Source: Apostichopus japonicus (Eukaryota > Echinodermata > Holothuroidea > Aspidochirotida > Stichopodidae). Taken from it: DNA of 64,000 bases. Under the pieces are notes generated by a model. That model worked only from the letters and a program-made list of their open reading frames with translations, did not search any database and was not told the origin of the DNA. Position numbers and translations under genes: made by a program. Below are positions 34,712 to 46,811 of this stretch, piece by piece (positions within the stretch are counted from its first letter, which is position 1; each line of letters opens with the position of its first letter). The stretch is from NCBI RefSeq assembly GCF_037975245.1, contig NC_092577.1, positions 24,363,398 to 24,427,397 of the forward strand. The letters are read 5' to 3'.

Positions 34712-36560
34712 AGTTCAGTTCCGTTCTCGTGGAGTGCGGACGTGTTTTCGGCTGCTCTCCACTTTTCGTTGACCAGACCTTTTTGTGTTTTTACGTTGGC
34801 CTTTCATTAGTTTGCAGTTAGTGTTAGTGTAGTTTGTGTGTTTTGGGTTTGTTTTCGTTTTGGTTTTTGTATAGGTGCGTGGCTTTGCCACACCCCTAGC
34901 TGTCATGGCGGCTCGCCGTGACAGCAAAATCGTATTGTTGAGTTTTTCGGGGGAGGCTAAGGTCGTCCCCGGACAAGTTTTTTCAGTTTTGCGTTCTGTT
35001 GGTTTAAAAGTCCCTGGAGAGGTTGACGCGCTTCAGCGTAAACCTCTCCGGGGTATGAATTGTTTTGATGTTCGTTTTACCTCGGAGGCTGCCCGCGTCC
35101 GAGGCGTCCATGTGTTGGAGGGAGTCGAGGGACTGAAGGTCACACCGTATGACAGTTCGGTGTGGGTGACAGTCCTCCATCTCCCTCTAGACATGTCTGA
35201 ACAGGATGTGCGGACACTGGGGCGTTTTGGGAAAGTGACCGGCTACGAGGAGCCGGAATTCCTTCAATGTAAAGGTGTCAAGACCGGGACTAGACGAGTT
35301 AGAATCGAACTCAAGTCCGACATCCCCTCTACCTTGTGGGCTAATGGGTACAGGGCCCACACTGCATATCCGGGCCAGCCTCGCACTTGTTGTGTGGGCT
35401 GGAAGGGCATGAGGCCAGGTGGTGCCCGAACAAGCGGTGTAGCCGCTGTTTACAGGTTGGGCATACCCTGGCCGAGTGTAGAGGGGATATCGTGTGTAAC
35501 TCGTGTGGGAAAACGGGCCATCAGGCCCGTTTATGCCCAGACCGTTCATACGCCGCGAGAGTGGCTACGGGCGTGTTTGAAGCGGTCCCCGTCCCGGCCT
35601 CTGACACCGTACCACCTGATGCTCCTGTCATCGCCCAGTGTCCAACACTAGCGCCCCGGTGGAGGCTTTGTTCCCCCTTTCGTGTCCGGCCTCTCCCCTG
35701 ATCGAACTTGCCGAGACTGCCAGCCTGCCCACTAAGGCAGAGCAGGACAAAACGGCGGAGATGGTACTAACGGAGTGGCATGCGGCGCAGGATGCCGCTT
35801 GTACTGGTTTACCGGTAGCTTCGCCCGCTATCGGTGATACTAGTTGGGCCCCGAGTCAACCGGCCCAAGAGACATTGAGTGGCCCAGAATCTGACTCGCC
35901 AATGGAGGACTGCACTACAGCCTTATTAGTTGTGGCTAAGGAGTCCTCCGATTGGTTTGATGAGACGAAACAGGCCACTGATCTCATTGACTCGAGTGGC
36001 CCTTCCACCCTACCCGCAGCCGCTTCCGTTATACCGGACACGATGGTCGCTAGTGGACCTCCTGTTCCTAACAGGGAGGTCCACTCGATCAATGACGAGA
36101 AGCTAAGAACTCTGCTCCCTCGTAAGAAAAGGGGGAACACTGCCAGGGGCCTGAAAAGACCCATATTGGGAAAACTTCGCAGGTAATGCGCAGGCCTGTT
36201 GTCTACCATCGGGACGGCGTACCCCGGATGAAGTTTTGGAGTGGGTTATTTTTCAGGTGTGTTGGGGGGGGGGTTGTGTGGTCGTTACATAATATGGGTT
36301 GGGGGGGTTCTGTTTGTGGTTTGGAGTTGGCTTTTTGGGGCTGGTTTGTGTAGCGTTATTGTTTTGGTTCTGTTGGCCTTTGGGTCCGTGTCCGTTTCAT
36401 GTCACATTGAACGCTGCATTGAATACATTTGTGGGTGGGTGAGAGATTTCTGTTTGTGGGTTTTCGGTTGGGTTTGTGGTGGTTGTTGGACAGACTGGGG
36501 TTGTTTTTGCTTTTGTTGACCTTTGGTCCGTGTCCGTTTTTTCTTTGCACGTAAAAAGCA
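34712..36560 (+). mobile_element. ORF1-only LINE derivative with 10-bp TSD
   Basis: The flanks cacaacatgg (34702-34711 and 36561-36570) are identical. The right end gcacgtaaaaagcaca matches the 3' end of the Tx1-like LINE at 33907 and 20091. It carries a 5' leader, ORF1 (34905-36186) and a short G-rich 3' part but no ORF2, like a 'half-LINE'. Confidence 0.8.
34905..36186 (+). pseudogene. LINE ORF1 with three CCHC zinc knuckles, two frameshifts
   Basis: Starts MAARRDSKIVLLSFSGEAKV and reads through an RRM-like region (VWVTVLHLPLDMSEQDVRTL). A frameshift near 35385 leads to CGLEGHEARWC, CSRCLQVGHTLAEC and CNSCGKTGHQARLC, three zinc knuckles that bind nucleic acid. A second frameshift near 35650 leads to an acidic, Ser/Pro-rich tail ending KKRGNTARGLKRP and LGKLRR. 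Layout and knuckles fit ORF1 of Tx1-clade LINEs, an RNA-binding protein. With both shifts it cannot make the full protein. Confidence 0.8.
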
Positions 36561-36570
36561 CACAACATGG

Positions 36571-36844
36571 GCGAAACGAAACGATTAATAACGGTGACTT
36601 TCCAAAGATCGAAAGCCAGCGGGTGCCAAAGGTTTCGAGTCTGCTCTCAAATACCTCAGCCCTCTCGCTCCAGGTGAGATCACAAGGTGCATCGTAGCCG
36701 AACCATATACCATTAATTTTGATATTCTGATCCGACCACGACGCACCGAATGGTAAGTCTCTGTATCTCCAGCTACCAAGACGAATGCCCTTTGTCTTTT
36801 CTGGATTCAACTTCGCCCCGGTAGCTCTTTCAACCAGAATGAAA
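36571..36844 (-). pseudogene. LINE reverse transcriptase, middle fragment
   Basis: The minus frame has VERATGAKLNPEKTKGIRLG, SWRYRDLPFGASWSDQNIKI then NG, the post-YADD part of reverse transcriptase. It is joined across the half-LINE insertion to the fragment at 34701 (GKVTVINRF then VYPIPRL). Confidence 0.8.
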
Positions 36845-36853
36845 ACATTTCAT

Positions 36854-38695
36854 GGTTCCTTGCTGCTGTTCATTAGTTTCATTCATAGGGAAATTTCTAA
36901 CAAAGCCCTAATACAACAACAGTAATTTATGCTCACAAAACTTTTGTTGCTAAAGTAATGCTAAGCCCTGATATCAATTGCAACACACATCAGTGTGTGG
37001 AGACTATCTACCAATATCAATCATACCAAGTTTGACGAAATTCCAATAAATAGTAGCCAAGTTATTGCAACTCGTTTGACCCGTTTCTCGTTTGACCCGT
37101 GACCTCATTAATATTTTTTAACTTTGACTTCGTATAACTTCGCACACGAAGGTCACACGGGGGTCAACCTATTGACATATATGATCAGAAGGTACCTTTG
37201 ACATCTGAAAATAGCATCGAAACTGTAAAAATCCCCAAAACACGAAAAGGTCACCAGAGGTCAAATTGAGGTCAAGGGTCACCCAGATGCGGTTCGACAA
37301 CTGGATTACATTGAAGCAACTCCCAACCTTAACGGACAGTTCATTCTCAAGTTATCGCAAAAATACTAGTTTTTTTATCATTAATTGACCTTTGGTGACC
37401 TCGGATCATATGACCGTTAAGTTTGAAAATATTCCCCTATACCATTTGCAACTTGTCCCAAAATATCAACCTTGTCACACCTTTGATCTGGGAATTATTG
37501 CACTAAATGTCTGAAAATTTACTTTGACCTCATATAACTTCACACACAAAGGTCACCTGGGGTAAACCTATTGACATTTTTGATTGCTGAGACGTGAATA
37601 TAGCATCAAAACTGTAAAAATTCAATCATTTTTTTCTTTGCCCATTTTCTCACCCAAAAATACTAGTTTTTTAACATTAATTGACATTTGATGACCTCGG
37701 ATCACATGACCGTTAAGTTTGAAAATATTCCTCTATACCATTTGCAACTTGTCCCAAAATATCAACCTTGTTACACCTTGGCACTGGGAGTTATTGCATT
37801 AAATGTCTGAAAATTAACTTTGACCTTGTATAACTTTACACACAAAGGTCACCCAGGTGTCAACCCATTGACATTTTTGATCGGAAGGTACCTTTGATAT
37901 CCAAATCTAGCATCAAAACCAAACATTTTCTTTTTCGCCCGTTTTCTCCCAAACTAAGCACATTTTTTCTAATGTGACCTTTGACCTTTTCACCTTGGTT
38001 TCAAATGTAGTTTGATCTGCTGATTCCAAAAATCAACACGATAAGTCTGTACAGCCATCCTAACTCCGACCGAAAACTTTTGACCCCATATAAGTTCGCA
38101 CACAAAGGTCACACGGGGGTCAACCTATCGATATTTATGATCGGAAGGTACCTTTGACATCTGAAAATAGCATCGAAACTGTAAAAATCCCCAAAACATG
38201 AAAAGGTCACCAGAGGTCAAATTGAGGTCAAGGGTCACCCAGATGTGGGTCGACAATTGGATTACACTGAAGCAACTCCCAACCCTAACGGACAATTCGT
38301 TCGTAAGTTATCGCAAAAATACTAGTTTTTTAACATTCATTGACCTTTGGTGACCTCAGATCATATGACCGTTAAGTTTCAAAATGTTCCCCTAACCAGT
38401 TCACAACTTGTCCCAAAATATCAACCTTGTCGCACATTGGCACTGGGAGTTATTGCAGTTTTAGTATTTTAGGTTTTTGGACCATAACTGACCTTTGGTG
38501 ACCTTTGTGGGCACCAAAAACAATAGGGTTCATCTACTCACTATGGGCCACCCACCCACCAAGTTTGATAATGATCAGTCAATCCCTTGTTGAGTTATCG
38601 TGCATACAAGCTAAAGCGTCACACACACACACACGCATACACACGCACACACGCCAACCTGAATACATAGGTTCCTTTGCTTTTAGCAAGGAACC
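36854..38695. repeat. GACCTTTGACC-rich dispersed repeat with terminal hairpin
   Basis: The ends ggttccttgct (36854) and agcaaggaacc (38685-38695) are inverted. The right end itself folds (ggttcctttgcttttagcaaggaacc region). The interior has internally repeated blocks (cacacaaaggtcacac..gtcaacc at about 37135, 37545, 37840, 38098; tgaccgttaagttt at about 37410, 37708, 38366) and a (CA)n tract at 38618-38652. Related copies lie at 58900-59187 and 62080-62968. Confidence 0.75.
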
Positions 38696-38699
38696 AAAA

Positions 38700-39180
38700 A
38701 TAGATAAATCCTACGAGAGTGCGCGAAAGGAGCCCAGACTCGAAACAACACATGTCACGTCATCTGCATATTTAGCTCATTTCACTTTGGCACCCCCTGG
38801 CACAACGAATGGAACAAGTCTGGAGTTCCTTTCCAAAAGACGAGAGAGGGACTCTCTAAACAAAACAAAGTAATGGAGACAGAGGGCACCCTGGCGCACC
38901 ACCCTCTCTACGTTAAAAACCTCCGAACAAAACCCATTTACGATAACAGAACTGAAACTTTCTTGATACAAAACAGAAATCCATTTACGAAAATTTGGGT
39001 CCAACTGAAACGTCTCAATACATTCATTAAAAACCCGCGATCCACCATGTCAAAGGCCTTCTGCTTGTCCAGAGACACCAATGCACATGGCAGATCACGC
39101 TCAATAACAAAGTCGGTCAAGTCGCGCATCAACCACAAGTTCTGCTGGATGCAATGACCCTTCACTGCACAAGTCTGGAG
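38700..39180 (-). pseudogene. LINE reverse transcriptase, N-terminal fragment to YADD
   Basis: Minus frames give QTCAVKGHCIQQNLWLMRDL, CALVSLDKQKAFDMVDRGFL, NGFCSEVFNVERVVRQG, then after a stop KYADDVT near 38735. These are motifs 1, A, B and C of a non-LTR reverse transcriptase (catalytic Asp in motif A and YADD). A frameshift and stops break it. Confidence 0.85.
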
Positions 39181-39188
39181 ATCACCCA

Positions 39189-39450
39189 TAAGTGGAAGCT
39201 CAAGTCATTTGGTGAACAATCCTTTTCTAATGCCGCTCCTACTCTTTGGAACTCACTCCACATAAAGTCGGCACCCAACGTTAACATTTCAAAAAACAGA
39301 CTCAAAACTTATCTGTTTTGCACTGCCTTCTCAGGACTGCCTTCTCAGTGGACTCCCAGTGGACTGCCTTCTCAGTTCCCTGAGCACTAGCGCCACTGAG
39401 CATTGGTTTTCCTCTGGGTATTGGCTTTATCATTATTATTATTTCTTTTT
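39189..39450 (+). pseudogene. LINE C-terminal tail (CR1/L2-like)
   Basis: The frame has FGEQSFSNAAPTLWNSL and RLKTYLFCTAF, the conserved end of CR1/L2/Rex1-type ORF2 (R.F...AP.LWN.LP ... FK..LK..LF). Two short cttctcagtggact duplications follow and the tail ends in (att)n. It may be the 3' partner of the fragment at 33270-33905. Confidence 0.75.
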
Positions 39451-39501
39451 TAATATGTACCTTTCATCATATAACACGTTATTAACTTATTAAAATTATA
39501 G

Positions 39502-39648
39502 GTTACCATCGAAGCTGTTCCAGACTTGAACGGGTCTGATTTAGATCCACGGAATTGGACGACAGGCGATATTAAGGCGCAGTTGTCGACTGCATATGAA
39601 AGGACGAAGTACCTCAGCCTCACGTTCAACGGCAGCAAGATTTCATGA
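39502..39648 (+). CDS. terminal exon of an unrecognised gene
   Basis: The acceptor aacttattaaaattatag is followed by 48 codons and TGA: VTIEAVPDLNGSDLDPRNWT then TGDIKAQLSTAYERTKYLSL and TFNGSKIS. It is uninterrupted, with ordinary coding composition and two N-x-S/T sites. It differs in style from the surrounding transposon relics. Upstream exons of the same gene were not identified; the 31-39 kb transposon cluster probably fills its intron. The frame assumes phase 0. Confidence 0.45.
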   Translation, partial: VTIEAVPDLNGSDLDPRNWTTGDIKAQLSTAYERTKYLSLTFNGSKIS

Positions 39649-42329
39649 CAGTCAAATCATGCTGAATCAGTTTCGGGTCAGCATCAACATCACATTTCTA
39701 TGTGTAATAGCTATTAGTTGGTATATGTGGTATAAATTTACTGTCTCATTTTATATTGATAAAAAACATGGATAAGGGAAAGCAGGCTGTAACGGGCCGG
39801 TGACCGTTTACTCGTTGCTTAGTGGGTTTACTCATATGGACAACTGAGCAATCATGTTTTAAATAATTTCATCAATTTGGCTCAAATCTCATGTTGGTGT
39901 ACTTTGAACAGCATTGGGGATTTATATTACTACTCTAGTACATGCATTAGGAAGATAGAAAATTGGCTTCAGTTTATAAGATATCAAGTATTAGCGGCAA
40001 TGTGACCCAGTGACATCTTGCAAACATCAAACTTTCATATCATTAATTATAGTACTGTATATGAGGTTACGACTCAAGTGGAAACCCAAAGAAACTCTTC
40101 GTTACGAAAAATCCCTATCATCGGCGAACCATGCAGAGAACCTGATCGCAGTTACAAAAAAAAAACATCGGCCCTGATAGGCGACGAAAGGCATGATGTA
40201 GTTGGCTAACTATAATGCAAGAAAAAGTAGTACATGTAGAGTAAGCACCGATTTTAATATATTGGTTAAGTCGCTTATGTAGAAAATATTCTTACCTTAT
40301 ACGACATTTAAAACCACTTTGCAGTCTCACTGGATCTATTTTACATCTGTCTCAGCCACTGTTGTGTATTGCAGTTGTTGGCCTACATCAATGAGCATTG
40401 GTAGTTGCACCGAGAATAAAGACAATTAACCGTTTCTAAAATTAACCAACAAATGGGTGGTAAGTAAATAATGAGATCCTCACGCGATTTACACTCCCTG
40501 CGAAGACTTTGGTCATTATCAATCATTTGTGTACTCTTTCAGATAAGATTAGACGATAATTTAGGTCATAAATAAACATAGTAAAGTTCACAGTCGGTGT
40601 TAGTTGGACGGAACTAATGAGACACAATAGAATACTTAAGCAGAAGTGTTCAGTTAAAAATACTGTTCGGGAGATGTTTCCCATTCTTGTTCTGCGAAAT
40701 ATGCTATATTCATAGCAAATTATACCAAATGTGCCTCTAAACATAACCTACAGATAAAAATAATAATAATAATAATATCGCGCAATTTCAGATGCCTTAA
40801 AAACTGTTGTCTTTTTTAAACGTGTTTTCACTGTAACCAATGATATCATTATGTCATGCTAAAAGGTGTAATATTTTAAATCCAGTATGTGTAAAATCAA
40901 TCTCCATAACACACAATAAACAAGGTGCGAAAAGGAAATACTTCAAAATAAATACAAGCACGTAAGGCTCGATTATGTCATACCTGGACTCTATCAAATT
41001 CTTCAACCTTGTGTGCTAAGGGACATTCAGTTTCACAAATTTAATAAGATTTTCTCAAATCTTTCGGAAAGTTTGTTTTGCGTCCCCTTTAAGACGAATA
41101 TGTAGATACACATTGCCTACTAGGTAATATATGTATTGCATTTTCTTCACATACCTTATACAAGGTTGTAGTGCATTTTACTCATGTCAAATTCGATGGA
41201 GTATTACCAATGGAGTGAGAATGATAGCAAAGGTTATAATTCCCGCATCTGATTGAGCTAGGTACTGAAGCCTTTTCGAAGGACTAGAGACGAATATGAT
41301 TTGATTAAGTAAAAGATGCTGCCCTGGGATCATTGAAGCTGAATTCAATGTACACTATTAAAACAGTAAACGTGAGATATTGTGATAATGAATGGTAATT
41401 AAGAAATTGAAATTTCCACGACTGATTAAGGTAGAGGCCTGAATCATTGTGGGTTTTCATAAGGTGCTGCCCTGGCGTCATTGAATCCCAGTCCTACGCA
41501 CCAGAAAGTGAGGAAAAAATTTAAACGTCAAATGGTGTATTCTGAGGCATAGTTACACGATCAACTAGGTCTTTATTAGTTACTCTGAAGGCAAGTTTCT
41601 GCTAATAAATATTTTGTGTGAGGTTGAAAAACGAGTGGGTACACCCAAGGTAGTGGTCTAGATCTACACCTGCTCAATGAAAACATTCCCTCATTTAACT
41701 ATGTTCTACCGACTGACGATTGGAGATGTGGAAGGGGGATATCCAGTCAGTCCCCGGTCCCATTTGGCTACGCCACTGCACATTACAGTCTAACTTTAGG
41801 TTCTTAGACACTATATGCGGATGCTTGAAAATGTTCACGCCGGAGTTTGGTTGCCTGCATGGTTACAGTGACCATGAGTTGTGATATGCACTCTAAGTTC
41901 AAGAAAGAAGGGGTTTGTACCTCACGAATTCTCAGCGACCCAGCGAAAGGTTACTGTGGCGACATTCAAAACCTTAAGTCCTCTTTGCACCACATATAAG
42001 CATTAGTTGCCTTATTGTCAAAGGCGGGTATCACTATCACCTCCAGCTCAGTAATGATGTTGAACCATGCAGGACGGGTCCATGATTTCATAAAGGATGT
42101 CACATGAGGTCGTTCAAAACGACACCCTGGTAAGGGGGTATGAGGGTCCTACTCCAGGGAAATTTTAAATTTACACGTGAAATGGTGCGTTCTAAACTGT
42201 AGGTAGGCTATGATTTGGGTATATAATTACATCTACAGGCAAACTTGTTATTTCCTTTTTGTGAATTTAAAATCCTGGATCCATCCCTGATTAACTGGAA
42301 GATAATGTGCTGTACTTTTGACTTTAAAA
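39649..42329. other. spacer, nothing recognised
   Basis: AT-rich. An (aat)n tract lies at 40757-40780. The short string ggctacgccactg at 41765 looks like a single transposon end without a partner. Confidence 0.4.
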
Positions 42330-42480
42330 ATTTAAATGAGTGTCCATATCATCGTTTATATCATCGTTTATATCAGTGTTTATCACTGTTTGTGTCAGTG
42401 TTTACATCAATGTTAATATCAGTGTTCATATGAGCGTTTACATCAATGTTTATAATGGTGTGTTAATATTCAGTGTTTAT
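42330..42480. repeat. 12-bp tandem repeat (atatca.tgttt)
   Basis: Degenerate run of tatcatcgttta / tatcagtgttta units. Confidence 0.8.
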
Positions 42481-43865
42481 ATTAGGGTGCAATAAATATA
42501 ATTGTATGGAAAAAAACAAAACAAAAAGCCGACACAAAAATAGCAAAGCAAATCCAAAACAAAACATTTGAATTAACAATGTAATATTGTACCCCAAGTG
42601 AACAGTTCGATGATACGTAGTTAGGCATTGTTCAATGTTTCTTGGAATGTTACCTAATTGTGTATGGTCTAAATCCCGACCGCGCTTCACTGTAGGTGGA
42701 ACTCATTCAAATGGAATAATTTACAGACAATCCCCAAATGAATAGTAAAACAATTTTAAACAGATGGAAAAAAGGGGGCAACATCCAAAGACAATAGCTA
42801 AGAGTGGAAAAGGGCATTGGCGTCAGCAGGGGTGGGGGTTGCCCTCTGACCAGGCATTTTCATTTCCAGTTAACAACATTTATGCTTTCACTCTCGCCAC
42901 CAGGGTCTCCAATTTCCTCTTTCGAATGATGTTGGCACGGATATAGCATTTGTCTAAATAATTTAATAAAAGTTAACTCATCCATGAAACTCACCACATT
43001 TCACCACAGAATGTTATCATTCTATACACAGAACGTTTAAAGAGATAGATATTCACTGCCTCTCTCACGAATTTGCATTAAAATACACAAGAACTTAATT
43101 CCCACGACTCCAAAGTTAACTTATAACTTGTTTACGACTGCGATATATCATACGAGTTAATAACAGTTTAAGCGTTGTTCGGAAAGGTTATATTTCTAGA
43201 AGCTTGAACGGACATTTTATTGCCACCTATGAAAAAAAATGTCCTCCAAAAAAATGTCCAAAATGACCTATTTTCTTAATGTCTGTTTTGAAGAATGTAA
43301 GATTCAAACAATCTCTTCGGTTTGAACCTGCCTTATGCAAAGCAGAGGTTCAAATCCTTTACGGTCTCAAATTTGAATCTGCCTTTTGTTTTGACGCCTA
43401 ATAAAATTTTATTAAGTAAATAAAATACAACTCAAGATGTTCTTTACTTATATTTATTTATTAATTGTACCCTGTCAAGAAACCTTGTAACGATCGATAA
43501 ATCGGACATTAGATAAATCGGACAAAGATTAAAAATCGAGAGCATAGTAACGTTTATTGTTTCATTCAGTTACCTTGAGGCGATAACATAACCATTATGG
43601 GATGTATTTATATTTCAATGATCAAATATTACAATAAAATCATCAAAGTCTATTCCATGGAGGCACATGACAGAGTTTAAGAAACAATTTTTTGTAAATG
43701 TTTCTTCCTCATCCAACTTACAAAACTCGTGCAACATATATTGATAGTGGTAATTAAACCGAAATTAGGTATGAAAGATCACGAAACGCCTCCGCACTCT
43801 GCTTGTATTTTTGTTCCCAATCAACAGTGATACTAATAGGAGATCAATAACTGAGAATATTTGCG

Positions 43866-44231
43866 AAGCTTCACTCAAATGGCGACAAATCCATAATAAT
43901 GAAAGCTTCACTCAATTGGCGTCATACCCCATAAAAAAGAAAGCTTCACTCAATTGGCGACAAACCCAAACTAATCAAAGCATCACTCAGTTCATGACAA
44001 AACCATTATAAAAAAGCTTCATTCAATTGGTAACAAACCCCATAATAAACAAAGCTTCACTCAATTGGCGACAAACCCATAATAATCAAAGTCCCATTCA
44101 ATTGGTGAAAAACCCATAATAATGAAACCTTTTTTTCATTTGGTGACAAACGCACTATAATGAAAGCTTCACTGAATTGGTGACAAAAGCATAAGTAAAG
44201 AAAGCTTCATTCCATTGGCTACGAACCAATA
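43866..44231. repeat. 37-bp minisatellite
   Basis: About ten diverged copies of aagcttcactcaattggcga then caaacccataataatga. Confidence 0.9.
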
Positions 44232-44809
44232 ATAATCTGCTGTTTTCCTGTTCGCTCGAAACGCTAACATTTCAAAATTGGCTAACTAGATTTGTTTTGG
44301 GCATAAATGCTTTTGTTGTAAGAGAAAATATATTGTAGTCAAATGTAGCCCAAAAAGTAAAACAAATACAAGGAAGTGTCCGAGTTTGATCAACCCTCGA
44401 ATCCAGAGCGATGTATTCGCCAAAAGTGAATTGTCATGAAAAATGTTGGCACTGAAATGAACAGTATTTGCGATCGTTTGACGATTCTTACGTAACATAA
44501 AATGTAGTAAAATATAATAAATCGTTCATTGCCCTATGTAATCAAGTATTTGTCATATTATGTTTAAGGCCCTTTTTTCCAAAAGGTTTCTATAATGAAA
44601 ATGCATAATATGTCCCCAAAAAAAAGGAACGGAAACTTGCAACGAAAATATTTCTATGAATCACTGTCAAGAATATCAAATCAGGTAATAAAACATTGGA
44701 ACGGAATTTGGATAGTAAGGTATGAATCCGGAAATGAAGAAAATATTTCGTTCAATTGCTCATGCAGTTTATTACAACTTAAGAAAAGGGTTTTTAATGC
44801 ATTGGACAG

Positions 44810-44892
44810 AGAACTTTAGTTTAGGACAGAGAACTTCAGAGAACAGGACAGAGAACTTCAGTAGGACAGAGAACAGGACAGAGAACTTCAGT
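44810..44892. repeat. short tandem repeat (ggacagagaacttcagt)
   Basis: Four to five units and part-units of a 12-17 bp motif. Confidence 0.85.
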
Positions 44893-45910
44893 ACTAAACG
44901 TCCGTTGTAAGCCGTTTATATGGGACGCCAATGTCACATTTATCTTTTCGCAAAGTTCTAGCGCCTACAACCACGGCGCCAATACAAGCGGCTTGCAAAA
45001 ACTCCCCAGTAGCCATAAGATAACGATGGTAATTTAAGCAGGTCTCCTGTAGGGAAAGTAAAGGCATGTTTTAATTCATGTAGATTAAACATGTTCATTC
45101 AACCATGCCATTCATGGGTGGTTGAAGGGCTATGACACCCGCTGGTATATAATGAGCCTACACTTCATGCAACAGGTTAGTCTGCTCTTTAAATGTCAGG
45201 AAGTGACAGCATTGGAGATATCGTTCAAGGAATCATATAACTATATTTAATCATCCTCCAGAGTGGGCATATTCCTTTAATGCACTCATCTTGCAACTAT
45301 AAGGTCTATGGTTATGATTTCCATAGTCAAGGCACATACATGGTTATTTGATTATTAAGGGCTGGGGGCTGGGTAGAGCACAGGTTTTACCGTGAGGTCA
45401 GCATATCAAATTCGGTTGTAACATGAAACTCACGTGTTGCTCTCTCGTAACTGTAATTGATAAATGTAGATGGTGACTTCACACTATGTATCCACTCACC
45501 GTTGACGTGTACATGATTTCGACCGCCTTTGCCACTCACTTTCATGTATACCTATATGTTAAGACGCCATTGGGCTGGGTTACGTGAGTTTGGTACATAC
45601 TCACACAGTGTGATATACACTCACACAGGTAACTGTGTATTTGAATGAGCATTATCCTGTTATAACCTCTCACCTTATTCCCGTTCGCAGGAATATGTCT
45701 AACAGGGTGCGTCTAACGAAGATGTGACTATTGTTTCGAATACCGTCGTGGGGAGGTGTTACTTTTTGTATGGTGCTTTTGAATGGTGCTTGGTGTAAGT
45801 GTTATCCTCCCCGGCAGCATGAAAGACCACAAATTACTCCACAAATAAAGACCACAAATAAATCTGATAAAGGCCTATGGAGAATCTATTAAAAATATTG
45901 TCATACTCAC

Positions 45911-46033
45911 ATCACATTCTCTGATAGGAACTGTGCAGTCAATGTATGTGAAAGTGTAAGCGACGGTTTCCAAGGTAACCAGAGCAGCTGCTACCAGGAT
46001 CGATACAGCTGACGTCCACATATAGGTCTCAAT
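45911..46033 (-). CDS. MS4A-like gene 1, TM3 exon
   Basis: The acceptor acaacttgtttatgcag and donor gtgagt enclose 41 codons: IETYMWTSAVSILVAAALVT then LETVAYTFTYIDCTVPIREC and D. It consists of one helix followed by a two-Cys loop, matching the exon at 21164-21304 of gene 2. Phase 0 at both ends. The expected TM4 exon further along the minus strand was not found. A hydrophobic frame near 44290-44390 (FLVFVLLFGLHLTTIYFLL) has the wrong phase. Confidence 0.7.
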
Positions 46034-46579
46034 CTGCATAAACAAGTTGTTATATAGTGGTTTTATGGTATGCAAAAAGCAATAAAATTTTAAATTGTTC
46101 AATACCTCTACAATAGATTAAATCAATGACAGTAAGGGATTAGTGACAGGTGTGGCAAATATGAATGAAACTGGAAAACAAAGATTGTGATTACATGACT
46201 ACGGTGTATTTTACATGGCTTTCCCCAAAAAATACAGCAAATTCAGAAATGAAATAAAGCAACTAGTAATCATTTATAGCAATAAAATATCGTCCTATTT
46301 ATATTTCTTTCAAACAGTCTGAATCTCTTCTCCTCCTCCTACTTAAAAAAACAAAACGGATCTTTACGTAATTTATTTAAGATAGCTGGATAAAACCTGC
46401 AATCCGTTTCAGTATTGGACCAAATCGTAAATATAATTCTACGACATAATTGTGCAGTTTATTCTTAAATATGTAGTTATTGTAACAATCATTATAATAA
46501 AGAAGTCTTTTTTGATACCATTCTAAGGGATCAGTACTTTTCACAATAATTTTATAATGTACAACCCAAAGCAACGACA

Positions 46580-46724
46580 ATTGTACTCGTCTCCTAGCAT
46601 TATTAAATCAGATTGACTGTTGACATCTGAAATGTGCACTTAACCGTAGAGGAACTCAGTGGTGTCGAGAATTTGAGACGTGAATAGTCAATCTGATTTA
46701 GTAATGCTAGGAGACGAGTACAAT
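46580..46724. mobile_element. 145-bp foldback MITE in MS4A-like gene 1 intron
   Basis: The arms 46580-46618 and 46686-46724 are 39-bp inverted copies with one mismatch, separated by 67 bp. They start attgtactcgtctcctagca. The structure would fold into a long hairpin. Confidence 0.85.
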
Positions 46725-46811
46725 CGCATATATCGTATATATACATGTATGTATGTTTATGTATATATGGATTCCATTCTGAGAATAACACCGATGTACC
46801 TCATGGCTTAC

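Larger units (their letters stand above)
33907..39180 (-). mobile_element. Tx1-like LINE copy, split twice
   Basis: Read on the minus strand: reverse transcriptase start to YADD box (39180-38700), an inserted repeat (38695-36854), reverse transcriptase continuation (36844-36571), an inserted half-LINE (36560-34712), the C-terminal region (34701-34200) and a 3' UTR ending cacgtaaaaaagcacat at 33907. The parts join in order, so it was once one copy. It is 5' truncated within the reverse transcriptase. Confidence 0.8.

Noticed and set aside
36241-36519. G/V/C/W-rich 92-aa frame
   Set aside because: Lies in the G/T-rich 3' part of the half-LINE; no start context or homology.
43290-43380. gttcaaatcc string like a tRNA B box
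   Set aside because: No A box or cloverleaf stems; the string is part of a local repeat (ggtttgaacctgcctt, aatttgaatctgcctt).
44286-44498. Hydrophobic minus frame as the missing TM4 exon of MS4A-like gene 1
   Set aside because: The good acceptor (tgttcatttcag) gives the wrong phase for the phase-0 donor at 45911.
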